Assembly (NCBI GenBank): GCA_036186865.1
Contig: AP025040.1
Span: 13,794,111-13,858,110, forward strand
DNA length: 64,000 bases
Source: Eustoma russellianum
Lineage: Eukaryota > Streptophyta > Magnoliopsida > Gentianales > Gentianaceae
Direction: 5' to 3'
Numbering within the stretch: position 1 is the first letter of the stretch; each line of letters starts with the position of its first letter. Position numbers and translations under genes: made by a program. This document shows, piece after piece, positions 46,561-58,900 of the stretch. Below the pieces are notes generated by a model. It made no database searches. It had not been told where the DNA came from and worked only from the letters and a program-made list of their open reading frames with translations.

Positions 46561-46814
46561 TACAAAGATTGAATTCTTGACTCTTGAATATTATAAGAAA
46601 GGGTCCGCGGAGAGGGAACGACACAAATAGAGTATGTGGTTGATGACATAGAGGACTTGGTGAGATTGAAGTAGAAGACAACATATAGGGGAGGGGAGAA
46701 GGTGAACGGATGGCTGGAGGCCAAAGGAGAAAAGAAGAGTAAGAAGAATATGAAGGGAAGGGGTCTTTTTCTGAACATAGGAGGTATTTTTGTCATTTCA
46801 AACATTTATAAGTA

Positions 46815-46945
46815 CTAAAATTACATTTTTTATCCATATTGTATAAAACTTTGACAATTAACATCCATTTAACTGCTGTTTAAAGTGAACAGCCTTTAAA
46901 CAACAGGGGAGTGGATGTTAATTGTCAAAAATGTGTAATTTCATC
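46815..46945. repeat. hairpin MITE-like element
   Basis: A perfect 18-bp inverted repeat, TTTGACAATTAACATCCA (46850-46867) and its complement (46912-46929), surrounds an inner imperfect pair (CTGTTTAAAG / CTTTAAACAACAG). Outer arms AAATTACATTTTT / AAAAATGTGTAATTT extend the fold. Related sequence flanks the Au SINE near 40008-40040 and 40253-40285. No target duplication was established. Confidence 0.65.
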
Positions 46946-47102
46946 ATTCATAGATATTTTGTGTGAATTTCAAAAAAGAAAGAAAGATAAAAAGTGTTAG
47001 TGACTCCCTTTTCAAAGAAAAATAAAGTATGCAAGTTGGGTGCAGCAAAAGCAATTAATTCAAATTTTCCAGGATTTCAAAGTAGGCAAATATTAAATCA
47101 AA

Positions 47103-47245
47103 AGTGTGTTATTAGGAGTATGTTATTTAATTATTCTGTTACTCATTGAAAACATATGTTTTCTTCTTTTAGTGTTGGTTCATATGATGTGCTGTCAAAA
47201 GTGTGTTATTAGGAGTATGTTATTTAATTATTCTGTTACTCATTG
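47103..47245. repeat. direct duplication of about 46 bp, period 97
   Basis: GTGTGTTATTAGGAGTATG and the following TTATTTAATTATTCTGTTAC block occur at about 47103 and again at about 47200 with no visible difference. A SINE-like copy is inserted right after the second copy. Confidence 0.75.
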
Positions 47246-47512
47246 TGTGTTGTTTCCATTTCCAATGGAGTTAAAGACACATTCTTCTTTAACTTTGGAA
47301 TATAATGGAATAAAGCAAAATAACTCACTAAATTGGCTGCGGTTCTTATATTGTAAAATAGCATTTGATCGACACAGCTTGACGAAATTTTTATTATAGG
47401 TCATCCGGAAACAACATCTGTGTGTTTCTAACACATGGGTATAATAGATTGCATCCGATCCCCATACCCCGTCATAGACGGAAGCTTGTAAGAAAATATG
47501 GTAATTTTGTTG
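47246..47512 (-). mobile_element. SINE-like repeat, copy 4, with target duplication
   Basis: Minus-strand member of the family at 743, 20670 and 22020. The flanks repeat GTTACTCATTGTGTGTT (about 47234-47250) and GTTACTCATTGCGTGTT (about 47513-47529), one mismatch, as expected for retroposition. The body shows the shared GTTAGAAACACA, TGTCGATCAAATGC and TTTGCTTTATTCC blocks. Confidence 0.72.
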
Positions 47513-47694
47513 TTACTCATTGCGTGTTATGTGTATCTTATAATGTCTATTAGTTCCCAAAAAAATGTTTATAAATGATTTATGTTTGAATTATAATTAT
47601 AAAGATAAACAAAAGGAACAAAGGCGACAACGAAGATATAGTGGAAGATGATATCACCCCATCAAAAGTTTTTCTAGTGGTTGCTGAATTTAAG

Positions 47695-47863
47695 GGATAG
47701 GATCCTCTCACCGCTCTTCTTCAGTGCGTGCGTGACCGCGCGACACGTAGCAAAAAGGGGGTGGTGAGGCTGGGTGAGAGTAACACTCATCCAGCCTCAC
47801 CACCTCCTACTACTAACACGTGTCGCGTCCTGGACCGTGCGGTGAGTGAGAAGATCTCATCCC
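47695..47863. mobile_element. Mutator-type MITE (169 bp) with 9-bp target duplication
   Basis: The perfect 9-bp repeat GAATTTAAG flanks it (47686-47694 and 47864-47872). The ends are inverted repeats (GGATAGGATCCTCTCACCGC against GGGATGAGATCTTCTCACTC when reversed). The middle is a strong hairpin: GGTGGTGAGGCTGGGTGAG faces its near complement around a single central base. No coding capacity. Confidence 0.85.
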
Positions 47864-47872
47864 GAATTTAAG

Positions 47873-49370
47873 ACATTTGTCCTAGGTTTTCATGTGCCTT
47901 TTTCTTTGGTCCTGATAAGACGTTTGATGAGATAATTAAAAGTGTAAAGATTTTTTCAAGCGTAATAACCGAATAAAGTCAGAATTATTAAAACAACAAA
48001 ATGTTTTTTCCACAAAACAACAGAAAAAGGATGAAGTATAATGTTGTACTCCCATATAATTGCTTTAAAAATTCGTTATACGGATTATGATTGTAAGTTG
48101 TAAGTAATAACATAATCTCCCTTGCATTGAATAGGAACTTACATTCACTCCATTTTGTGGTTTTATGTTTTTCTTTTTTTTAATTCTTTTCTTCGTTTTA
48201 GCTTTTTTTTGTAGGTTTTCTTTATTATTCTGGATTCTTTTGTAGATTTTCTAACATATACAACCAAAAAAGACATAATAATAAACAAAACACTATAAAG
48301 ACTAAAATATGGACAACAAACTTGCAGAAGAAAGTTCATAATGTTAAAACATAACAAGGACATACATAACATATTCTCATGTTCTTTGTATTATTCGTTG
48401 TTGGTGTCATTTTGCGAGTTATTTAATTTCTTGTTATCGAGAGGTTTCATGGGAGTGTGTGATTCCGCTAAACATGCATCAACGCGATATCAGGACCATC
48501 TTGAAACAAAAAAATTCGTGCACTTTGTTTTCTAAACCCTAGCCATCTATTAAAAAAATTTGTTTAGTATTGGTTTTGCTTGTTTGGAGTATTTCATCTT
48601 CCATCTTCCTTTTGATTTCTTTGCATGCAATCCAAACTTGCATGAAATTAGAGTTGTTATTTATTATTAACTTTGCAGCTTTTTTGTCTTCAAAAAGTGC
48701 CACTTTTTGTCCCATTTTTATTGCACTTAGACGCCTTAGGCTGTTTGATTATTGTATTTGTTAATTATTGATAATTTTAAACTAGAGAATTCGGGTGTAA
48801 ATCCTTGATTGATGCTATCCTTATTGACCAAATTTTCAGCCATCTTCAAATAGCCTCCAAAAAGAAAACCCTTAATCCAATTCCTCTGATTTTTGACCAA
48901 AAAAGAAAAAAGAAAGAAAAAAATAAAAGAGATACGTTTTCCTTTTCTTAAAAAAAATGGTTTCGGCCAAAAAATGAAAAAAAAAAGAAAAAAGGGAAAA
49001 AGAGAGAGATTTGGTCATATTTAGCTTAACACTTGATCGTTCAAACTAAGAGTTGCCAAGACAACCCTTTAGTGTTGAATTCAGTCACACTAAATGCTAT
49101 TGATTTCTTGTTTCCTAGATTCTATTCTCGAATATGTATGTATCTGACCTTGTTGCAGCTTAAGGCCCTTCAAAAAAGAGGAGAAAAAGACATTTGAACA
49201 TCATTGGAAAAATCCAATTCACATCTTGTTTGGTCTTGATTAGTTCAAACAATTTGAACACTTGAGAACAAACTAAGAAATAAAAGGCTTTGAGTGGTAA
49301 GATTATTTGAAGGAAGCTAAAAGCCAATTTTTGAGTCAATCCATACACAAGAGAGAAAATACAGAAATCA
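47873..49370. other. unannotated AT-rich DNA
   Basis: No gene was recognised. A segment at about 48375-48455 (TTCTTTGTATTATTCGTTG, TTAATTTCTTGTTATCGAG) is clearly related to 53050-53130, so both belong to one dispersed repeat of unknown type. Poly-T and poly-A runs are common. Confidence 0.4.
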
Positions 49371-52300
49371 TGTAGCGCCCCGCCTGAAACCAGAGTTTCG
49401 GTCCAGTGTACCTGCCGTACTCTGCTATGAAGAGTACAAGGCGTCGATATTATACATGTGCATGTCGACATGAATAATGAATCGATAAACGGAAGCAACA
49501 TAATATAAACAAATCATAATCGATATGCAATGCACTACATCATAATCTGTACCAGTCATAATATACAAAATATTGAAATCTTCTTAAATACATCATAAAC
49601 CAAGACCTAACGCCTTCGAAGCAAATCTCTCGGTATGTTTCGTCGTTAACAATAGTCTATCTAGCATGTCCTCAACAAGCCTGTATAGTGATACATGTTA
49701 TCTGAAAAGTGATAAATAAGGCAAGTATGAGCGATAGCCAACTTTTAATCGCTCAGCAAGTAGTCTCACTAGATACGACATGTGGATCATACATGGAGAG
49801 ACGGGGTGAAAAAATATAATAACCATGAATATCGAATATAATAAGTACGTCTCCATTTTAATCAGTATAACTGTAAACTGGAAGCAGGTAAATAAGAAAA
49901 ATTGTACAACATAACATAGCACATCCCGTGCTACTTAATCCATAACACCATATAGTATCCATACTTAGCTTCTAGTCCATATTTTATACTATCCTCGCAT
50001 ATCTTACATGTACTACACTTTCATGCGTAAACACTATATTGACTATTGTAGTGCCATCATAGACTTAAGAAATTCTTAATCATAACCATAAGGTGATGTG
50101 ATCATGACATGATGCATAAAACATAACTTTTCATAAACATATCCTGACATGAGGCATAAAACATGACTTTTTATAAACGTATCATCATTTCCTTCCGAAA
50201 AAATACATAGCTTGGCGTTTCATAATTCATAACATGACTTGCATTTCATAAACCGAAAACATAACTTTTCATGATGGCGATAGAACTTCCTAGGAATAAT
50301 AACGCACGACGAACCGACTGATTCCCCATATAGTACATGTACGACATAAAATATCATAACATATGTACATGTACTAACGGTGATGCATTATGACTGAGAT
50401 CCCGTGTCCCAGACCCGATGTTACACTCAGCCTTAATGCAAACATATGCCCATGACATCTACCACCCCGGTACCGATGTCACACTGGCGCACATAACATA
50501 ATCATAATCATGACATAACATATCATGTGTCGATGGAATCGATCATCTCGCGTTTATTATTCACATGCATATGAACTTTTAAAACATGTGATGCAACAAC
50601 ATAATTTTTTAACTTTAATCTCATGCAACGTGAGACTCGGACAGATGAGGGTATCTTGGTCATACTACCACTAATAACATCACTTACTTACTTATAGTCT
50701 ACTTATCATGACTTAAGAAGTACATAACCATACTTTCTTAATATCTAAACTACAAATGTATTTCATAATCCATAGAACATAAAACTCCTAAGTACTATAA
50801 TATACCATCTAGGAATTTCATAACTTATATCATGGTTTACATATTATCATTTATTGTATATATGACTGTAATTAACATGAAACAAAATCATTTATGTCAT
50901 AACATCGTATTTGAACGTGTATGTATATATATATATTCATATGTATAATATATACTTTCATATATATGAGTGTTCTTTATGTGTGTATAGGTACGATAAA
51001 GTATATATATTTTATCATATCTCATAAATATATATATACAACATAATAAAGTTATTCTTTTCAGATTCTTAACATTTATATCATACATATGTACACAAAT
51101 ATAAAATATAATAAAATCATTTTAGCATAATAGGCCTAATGGCCGATTTTTATATATTGTGTATACATATATAAAGTCATTTTATGATATATTATATAAT
51201 ATCCAAAACTTATTCATTTTCATATCTTAACATATATTTTATACATATATACATATGTATACAATATAATAAAGTCATTTATCATAAAATGGCCTAATTG
51301 CCGAAAAATAGGTAATGTATATATACTTATATATACAATCATTTTGTAATATATTATATATATATCCAAAACTTATTCATTTCATATCTTAACATATATA
51401 TGTGTAGGTAAATATTTTTTTAAAAAAAATCATTTGAACCTTAAATACTTTATGGTCAAAAAGTGTATATGCATAATTATATTTATACATTTTCTTTTCC
51501 ACATTATTTAGTATACAAATCTTGGACACTTTTATACATTCATTTATATACAATACATATGTATTTTCATAAAGTAGATTTAAGCCATTTCTTATCAAAT
51601 AAAAGCCTTATGGCCGAGATATATAATGTATATTCTCATATATTTGTGTACAAATTATGACACTTACATAACTTACTCATCTTAATGCCTATCATATATA
51701 TTATACAAATGTGTATATAAAATATATTGAAGTCATTTTTATTATTTAAAAGGCTTTATGGCCGTGTCATATATATATATATATATACATTCTCTTATAT
51801 ATATTTTCATAATATATACATGTATGTATTTATAACATGTAAATAATTATTTTAAACCTAAATATATTATAAGAGTATGTATGCATATGTATATTCATCT
51901 ATATTTTTCAACCATTCCAACACATATCTATACACACACGTATAGGGTATGTATGTATATTTACATATATCTATTCGTTATACATTATGCATATGTGTAT
52001 GTATAATACATATCAATTATACTTCTTTTCATCAAAAGACCTTAAATGGGCGTGTGTGGGCATCATGTATTTTACATAAAACATGTATTTTTCATATTAT
52101 TGTAAAGAAATCTTGAACATACTACATGGATGATCCAACTTTAATATAAAGATATATACTGAACATTGGAAAATCCATATAGGATCTAGGAAGAGTAACA
52201 CTTTTCTTACATTTTAAAGTGAAGATTTCTCCACTTAAATTGGAAGAAAACTCCTTCTCCCTACTTCTTGGAGGTCACGGTTTCCACCCACTCGCATATG

Positions 52301-53020
52301 AACAAGGGAGAATCGAACATCTATTGGATTAATTTTACGCGAATTTAAAGTTAAATAGACAAAGCCTTTGAATGATCCACAAGGCCCTTGTTGGATTAAT
52401 ATAATCCAAGACGCCTAACAAGATATCATTCAAGGACAAATCCTTTCGAATAGGAGGAAAATGATGCGAAATGATGCAGCATCATCAATTTTAATTATAA
52501 ATTTGGATGAACTTAAGGCCGGTGGCTAAATTTCTCTTTATATTTTTTTATTTAATTATTTTATGTTATCTAGTTAGATATGATATTTATAAAGAAAATT
52601 AGATATGATATTTTTCTAAGAAAAATTAAATAGGAGATTCATAAATAAATTTAGATAGGATATTTCTTCTATCGTTGCTAAGTTTTAAGAATTTCGGAGC
52701 CTACAAATAGCCCCCCTTGTGGACAATTTTGATAATCTCATTCATCAATAAAATTTGAGAAATTTGAGTATTTGCTCTTGTGATTTTTTTTTCTTTTTGA
52801 AGTTTGTCTTGCTTAAGCTTCGCCCTTTGAATTCAACCATTCCCTTGAGCAAGGGATGTGATCTGAATTCATCCGTTATAATGTTCAAGAAGCTTTCCAA
52901 TGGTCTACCAAGGTTCTTGCCAAAAAGGTTATTGATCAAACGATAGTTGCTCAACGTGGATAACAACGGTGTAACAAGATTCATCCGGAAGCTACGTTCA
53001 CACGGAGGGTCTAACATGGG
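49371..53020. repeat. probable long LTR or LTR-derived region
   Basis: Starts TGTAGCGCCCCGCC, alignable with 11235, and continues with GAGCGATAGCC...AATCGCTCAGCAAGTAGT (about 49723-49772), a pairing common in plant Ty3/gypsy LTRs. Near the right end CCTACAAATAG (about 52700) could be a TATA-type promoter element and TCAATAAAAT a poly(A) signal. I found no partner LTR, primer-binding site, coding domains or certain target duplication, so a solo LTR or a fragment is possible. The right border is a guess. Confidence 0.4.
50900..52060. repeat. AT-rich tandem array punctuated by GGCC motifs
   Basis: Degenerate units of roughly 160-300 bp repeat a pattern of ATATAT runs, TCCAAAACTTATTCAT, TCTTAACATATAT, then CATAAAATGGCCTAATTGCCG-like blocks (for example near 51128, 51291, 51603, 51750 and 52035). 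The array lies within the LTR-like region, and no stable frame crosses it. Confidence 0.6.
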
Positions 53021-55915
53021 CCTCCGTTATTATCTTTGTTTTTCCAATTCTTCGTGTTCTTTGTATTCTTTGTTGTTCTTCGCGTCTTTTTAAGGGTCAT
53101 TTAATTTCTTCTTATCAAGAGGTCTTTTGGGAGCAATCAAAGTTTAATTTTTTCTTGTTATATTACAAGCATGTTTAAGGTTAAATTCTCTTCCTTGAGT
53201 GCATAATGTGATTCAAGGTTGAATCTTTTCAAGTGAGGAGAGAATGATGAGGTCAAATGAGCCAAATTGCATGAAGAGGATGTATAGTAGAATGGAGTAG
53301 GAGAAAACACGTTTGTGGCGTTTTGCATGATTTATTGCCTGCCTATTTGGCTTGTAAATGTTGTACACTTTGTTTATTATGTTTTGGAATCATTTTGAAC
53401 ATTTTTAGAGTGGTGTACAGTGTTAAACCGTGTATTAAAATTGTGCTAAGTGGACTTTCAAAATTGAGGAAACCTTTAGTCTTTGGACTAGTTTGTAGGA
53501 CTTTCACAAGATGATTCTTAGCGGGTTTTTGGACATATCTCACGCATACGACATCAAATTGAGGTGATTCAAAGTGCTATGGAAAGCTTAGGTCTTTATT
53601 TGCAGCTCTCGAGAAAGCCATGTCATCAAAATTGGCTTTTAAAAGGTCCAGAAGTTGCGAGAAAAGTCTGACAGTTTTGTAGAATTGTAGTTCAAGTAAG
53701 ACTCTTATAATTTCCTATCTAGCTTAGGTTTTTTCCATATATAAACCCCCTTGTAGCATCATTATTCATTAGACCAGAATAAAAATCTGATATTTTCTTT
53801 CTAAGGTAGATTTTTGCAAGTTTTGGCTTGCGTTCTTGATTTTTTTATCAAGGTTAGAATCTATATCAACGTCATAAGCAAATATTGTAGGGGACTCAAG
53901 TCTTTCAACATTGAAAACACGTCCCAAGACTAGAAACGTTCTTGGTCTACAAACACGTTTCAATTTGAAAGCACACGATCAAAGGTGAAGGAATCCATTC
54001 TTGACAATTGGACACGACAACTTGTGGAAGAATTGTTAAAACAAAGGAAAGATCCCATCTTGTGTGGCCCAAGCATGCATCAATAAGTGGGGTGGGGGTG
54101 CCGCTTCCGATGAGAGTTTGAAATAACTCACTAGAGTGCATATGAAAACTTAGGACTAGGTGCATGGCCGAATTTAGACCAAACCACAAACTTGTGTGAA
54201 GTATATAATGACATGTCTTTTGGTTGTCTATATAAATAGCAGTGAGGTAAGATTCAAGATGTCTATGTTATCTTATTTCTGTTAATATACTTTCTTTTGT
54301 ACTAGGTGGTGACTCAAGACGCAAGTCATCATCCATTATGTGTCATTTTGTTTGTTTAATACCGGAGAGTTTAGTTTTAATTGTTCATGTACGTTTTTAT
54401 ATAAATGTTGGATCTTGTGAGGATTGTTGGAAAAAACACACATAAAAGTGGTTTAAAAAGTGCTTCAAATTTATATAAAAATATATAAGAAAGTTGATCG
54501 GATGATGAAGTGAAAACTTGGATTGTATGGGTGAGATGATATTGTGATTTTTTTGAATTCTAAGGTGGCTGAACGTTCGGCGAGTGAGACCAAACGTTTG
54601 ATGATGAGCTCTAAGTGCAGTCCCTAGGTTTGGTCCAATTATGAAGTTTATGTCTAGTCATTGAGTGCAGCATCGAACGTTCGATAACGCCATTCACCAA
54701 ACATTCGATGCTGAGTTCGGTGATGAGTTATGAGTTGCAACGTTCAAAAATTTCGAATCCCGTGTTTAGTCAAATTGACCGAATGTTCGATCGGTACATA
54801 CATCAAAAAATTTATATTGTCTTTTGATGGAATGATACAACCTTTGCATTGTGGGACACCTCCTCTCAACATTGAGCTGTCATAGACTAACTTTGAAAGT
54901 TAAATTTTGCAAACACGTGCCAAATTAACTTTATTCTTGCGAACTGAAGTCTATAACAGAATAATCAAAAGGTTTTGATGGAAGAACTTGGTGTGAATTT
55001 TGAAATGCTTTAAAAACATTTTGTAGTCTTTTGTGAAAACCTACAGAATTTCTTCGTTTTCTCTCTTCTTCATCCTCTGGTATTAAACGCTTCAAATAGA
55101 CAAATTCAATCTTTCTCTTGTAGAGCAAACAAAAAGAAGCAATCGTTATATCGTGGAAGGCATTTGCCGCTTAATCTATCTTGCTCAATGGTTGAGGCAA
55201 TTTCGCTTAAAGACAAAGCAACACTTGTTGTGCCTCTGCTATTCTCATTCTTTTTTGTCACACTTTCTTTATCTTTGACTACTATACTTTTGTAATTTTT
55301 CTCTATAATCTTGTGTATTTACAAATGAAACTTAAAACTTACTTCTCTGATATTCAGTTTCATTTTCCGTATACTTCTAGTTTATGTTAGGAGTTTCATC
55401 GTTTGGTTTATCATCTTTCATGTTTCCAAAACTAATTTTTCAATAGAGGTCAGTAGTGACATGATGATGTTTGATGAAAATTATTAAAAACATAACGGTC
55501 GATACATGGTCACCCATGTGGTTTGGCCTAAAATTGGTTGGGACTCTTTAGTCCAAAACCACAAAATATATAAAAGGTCGAAAAGAACAAAAGAGACATG
55601 TCGTTGTCGTATATTAAGCCAAAACACACCAGAGGAAAAAGTAATTATCCTTAACAAAATGAATATCCGGTTGATATTTTACTCAAAAACCATAAGAGGG
55701 GTAAACGTTGACTCTTAAATTAGAGGAAGATAGGAGATGATTCGACAAACCATACGGGTCCAAAAATAGTTTTTTCCATAAAAAACATCACGCCCAGACA
55801 TTAGATATCACAGCCAGAGATCAAAGCAGAGTGAGAATGGCTTTAGCAATCTACAAGACACCAAACAGAAGGCATTGTAGATAAAATAGGTTCTTCAAGT
55901 ACCATAAAAGTACAT
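53021..55915. other. unannotated DNA upstream of the ABC transporter 3' end
   Basis: No gene was supported. 53050-53130 is a copy of the repeat at 48375. 54556-54790 holds several GAACGTTCGATG-type palindromic motifs. The last about 180 bases are presumably the 3' untranslated region of the ABC transporter gene on the minus strand. Confidence 0.4.
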
Positions 55916-58900
55916 TTACATCTTTGAAGCTTTCACAAAACTCGAGAATATGGACGAATCATCCTGCAGGAGAACATTGGGATTACCTTGCTCAACCTAC
56001 AATATAAGAGACAGGAATCAATTGGCTATGTTCGCTCTCAAAGCGTTTCAAAACCACAAAATTAATTTTGAACAGAGTCTTGAGCATACCAAATTCCCTT
56101 GATCCAGGATTAAGATGCTGTCAATGTTCAAAACTGTTGATATGCGATGGGCAATTGTTATCACTGTTGTTCCCCGGCATTCGGTAGCTATAGTTTTCTG
56201 TAGTTTTGAAGCTGTCTGAGTGTCGACATTCGCAGTACACTCATCCAAAAAAAGCACCTGAAACTCGAGCATTTAGGTTCCCACAAGTCCACCACAATGT
56301 TTCTCTTGATAATTTCTTGTTTATTATCAATGTATTATAAGCTCACATTGCTGGAAGAGAAAAAAAAAATTTATACACTTAGTATGCCCTTTCACGTGCA
56401 CAGACTGAACAACAGTAACAGCCAGCAGTATTTGTTTTCAGAAAATAGGACACACAATTTGAACTTTTTGTGTCATGCTCTAATACCATATTAATTTATT
56501 ATCTAGTCTAAAAGCTTAATCTATTAAAGAAGAGTAATTTCAACACTAAATACATACCTTAGAAGACTTGAGAAGTGCACGTGCAAGGCAAAGGAGCTGG
56601 CGTTGTCCAACAGAGAATGAACTCCCAGACTCCTTCACATGTATGTCAAGGCCTCCAAGAGCTTCCACTTCCTCCTTCACATGGCATTTCTTTAGGATGC
56701 TCCAAATGTCTAAATCGTCGTTTTTCTGGAACGGATCAATATTGGCCCTGTAAACCAAACATTTTGCTTAATAGACCCCTACGATGTTCATACTCACTAG
56801 AACACAGCAGAACTAACAGAAAACCTTAGTGATCCTTCGAACAAGAACGGGCTTTGAGGAACAACAGCGAAATGCGATCGAAGAAATCCAAGAGAAACCC
56901 CAGCTATATCTATGCTGTCCACGAAAATTTGCCCCCCACAAATGGGGTTTAGACGTAAAAAGGCATTCAAAATGCTTGATTTCCCTGCACCTGTTCTCCC
57001 AATGATCCCAACCTAAATAACGACCACAAGAAAAGGGTAAACTTAAGGATAGACTGATAGGTGAACTCTATTTAGACAGTTTAAAGATTAAAACTAAAAA
57101 ATAATCCTCAAAACAAAAGATCTGAACCTACATTTTCGAAACAAAAGGCTCAAAACCACTGGAAAATCACATTTTACAACCAAACGTAACGTTTACTAGT
57201 TGTTTCACAAAATATTCAAATCTAACTTTATTATAAGCTTTATCCGGAATTTCTACGAAATCTTATAAAAAACCCAAGTTACCGGCTGTAGACCTGTGAT
57301 TACCGGTTTTCCCCTCATTTCTCTCCTGATACCCAACTTTTTCGGCAGCCCCCACTCCCACCCTCAACCTCCTCCAGCAATCCGACGCCTTCACAGCCAC
57401 CGCTTCCCTTAAGGCTGCCCCTTCTCCCCTATCCTTTTGCTGCCCAATCCCCAATCGTCATCTCCATCCCCTTCCATCATCACGCTATATTTTCTCAGTA
57501 GCGTAACATCCTTTTCAACACCACCACCATCCTCAGTGTACACTGCCACTTCACACCACCACCACCAAAAGTCGTGTGCATTCTTACTTCAACCACCTAC
57601 AACCCCCAAACGTCACCCATCTCTATCGAAATGCTCACCATAATTGCAAGAAACCCCATAACCACCATCATCTTTCCTCTCCTAACACCCAAGCAACCTT
57701 CCTCCTTTAGCGGCCACCGAACATTACAAACGTTTATTCCTCTTCTAAAACTTATTTTGACTTAAATCTGGCAAAAGAAAAAAAAGTTTTAATTTCTTTA
57801 ATTGAATGACAACAATTAAAGATATTTCATTTCATTTTTTAATGGACAAATAATTGAATTATGCAGTTGAGAGTATCAATGGAGGATAAGGCTCGGAAAT
57901 GCCGTGTGATTTTTTGCAGCAAGAAGGAAGAAGGGTGATGAAGAGAACAATTGTCAAGTGATTTCTTGTAAAAATGCCATGAAAGAAGAGTTGTAGTAGA
58001 AATGTGTCCTTATCTTTGTGTCTAGAGGAAAAAGGAGTTTCTAGCGACACCAGGAGGGTCATTTTGGAGGAGAATTGTAGAGAAGATTCCAAAGAGAGTT
58101 TGAGGGTGGGAGTGGAGGCTACAGAGAAAGTTGGGTTTCATGAAAGAAGAGAGGAGACAACCGGCAATTACAAGTGTACAACCGATAACTTGGTCTTCTG
58201 TGAGTATTTTAGAAGTTTCATATAAAACTTATAATAAAATTAGGTTTGAATCTTTTGTGAAACAACTAGTAAACGTTTGGTTGCAAAATGTGATTTCCAC
58301 CCCCAAAAAAAAAACCATTCATGTCAAAAAATAATGAGCATCAAAGTGGAGGAGCTGATTGCGGGATATTGGGATACCAAGGAGCACTTATATGAGACTC
58401 AAATAAGACTTTGTGTAAGCCTACCAAATAAATACGCAAGTCTGCAAGACGCTGTTTATCAATTTTACCTCTATCACATTTCTGAAATTACCTGCAGAGA
58501 TTCTATTATTGTTCCATGGTTTGAAAAGATTGAAGCAAACACAGACAGTCTCTACTTGAGAAGATGTTTATACAAGCAAGAATTAATAAGAAGTACAGAA
58601 AAGATGCTCCTCCAACACATCTGAATACATGTCCACTTTGTCAAGTTTTTGACAGTTAGTTCTGTAGATTTTTTATGCCCTGTCAGACAATTACATCAGT
58701 TATCAATGGAAATCTGCATGCGAGTACATTATCTTTGCGGTTGTATGTAAAGTTAATTAGTATGAAGAACTTCATTGGAAAGCAGCATTAGTTATCCAGC
58801 TCTCACACAAAAAGGGAAAACATAAATGATATACAGAAACTAGAGGGCAGAACCACCAAGAGATGTCAAAGATGCACTAACCTGTGTACCTCCACGAATC

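Noticed and set aside
54931..55128. Charged 65-codon frame (PEDEEERKRRN) on the minus strand
   Set aside because: Short, isolated, no neighbours or known domain; a GT after the charged stretch could be a donor, but no partner exon was found.
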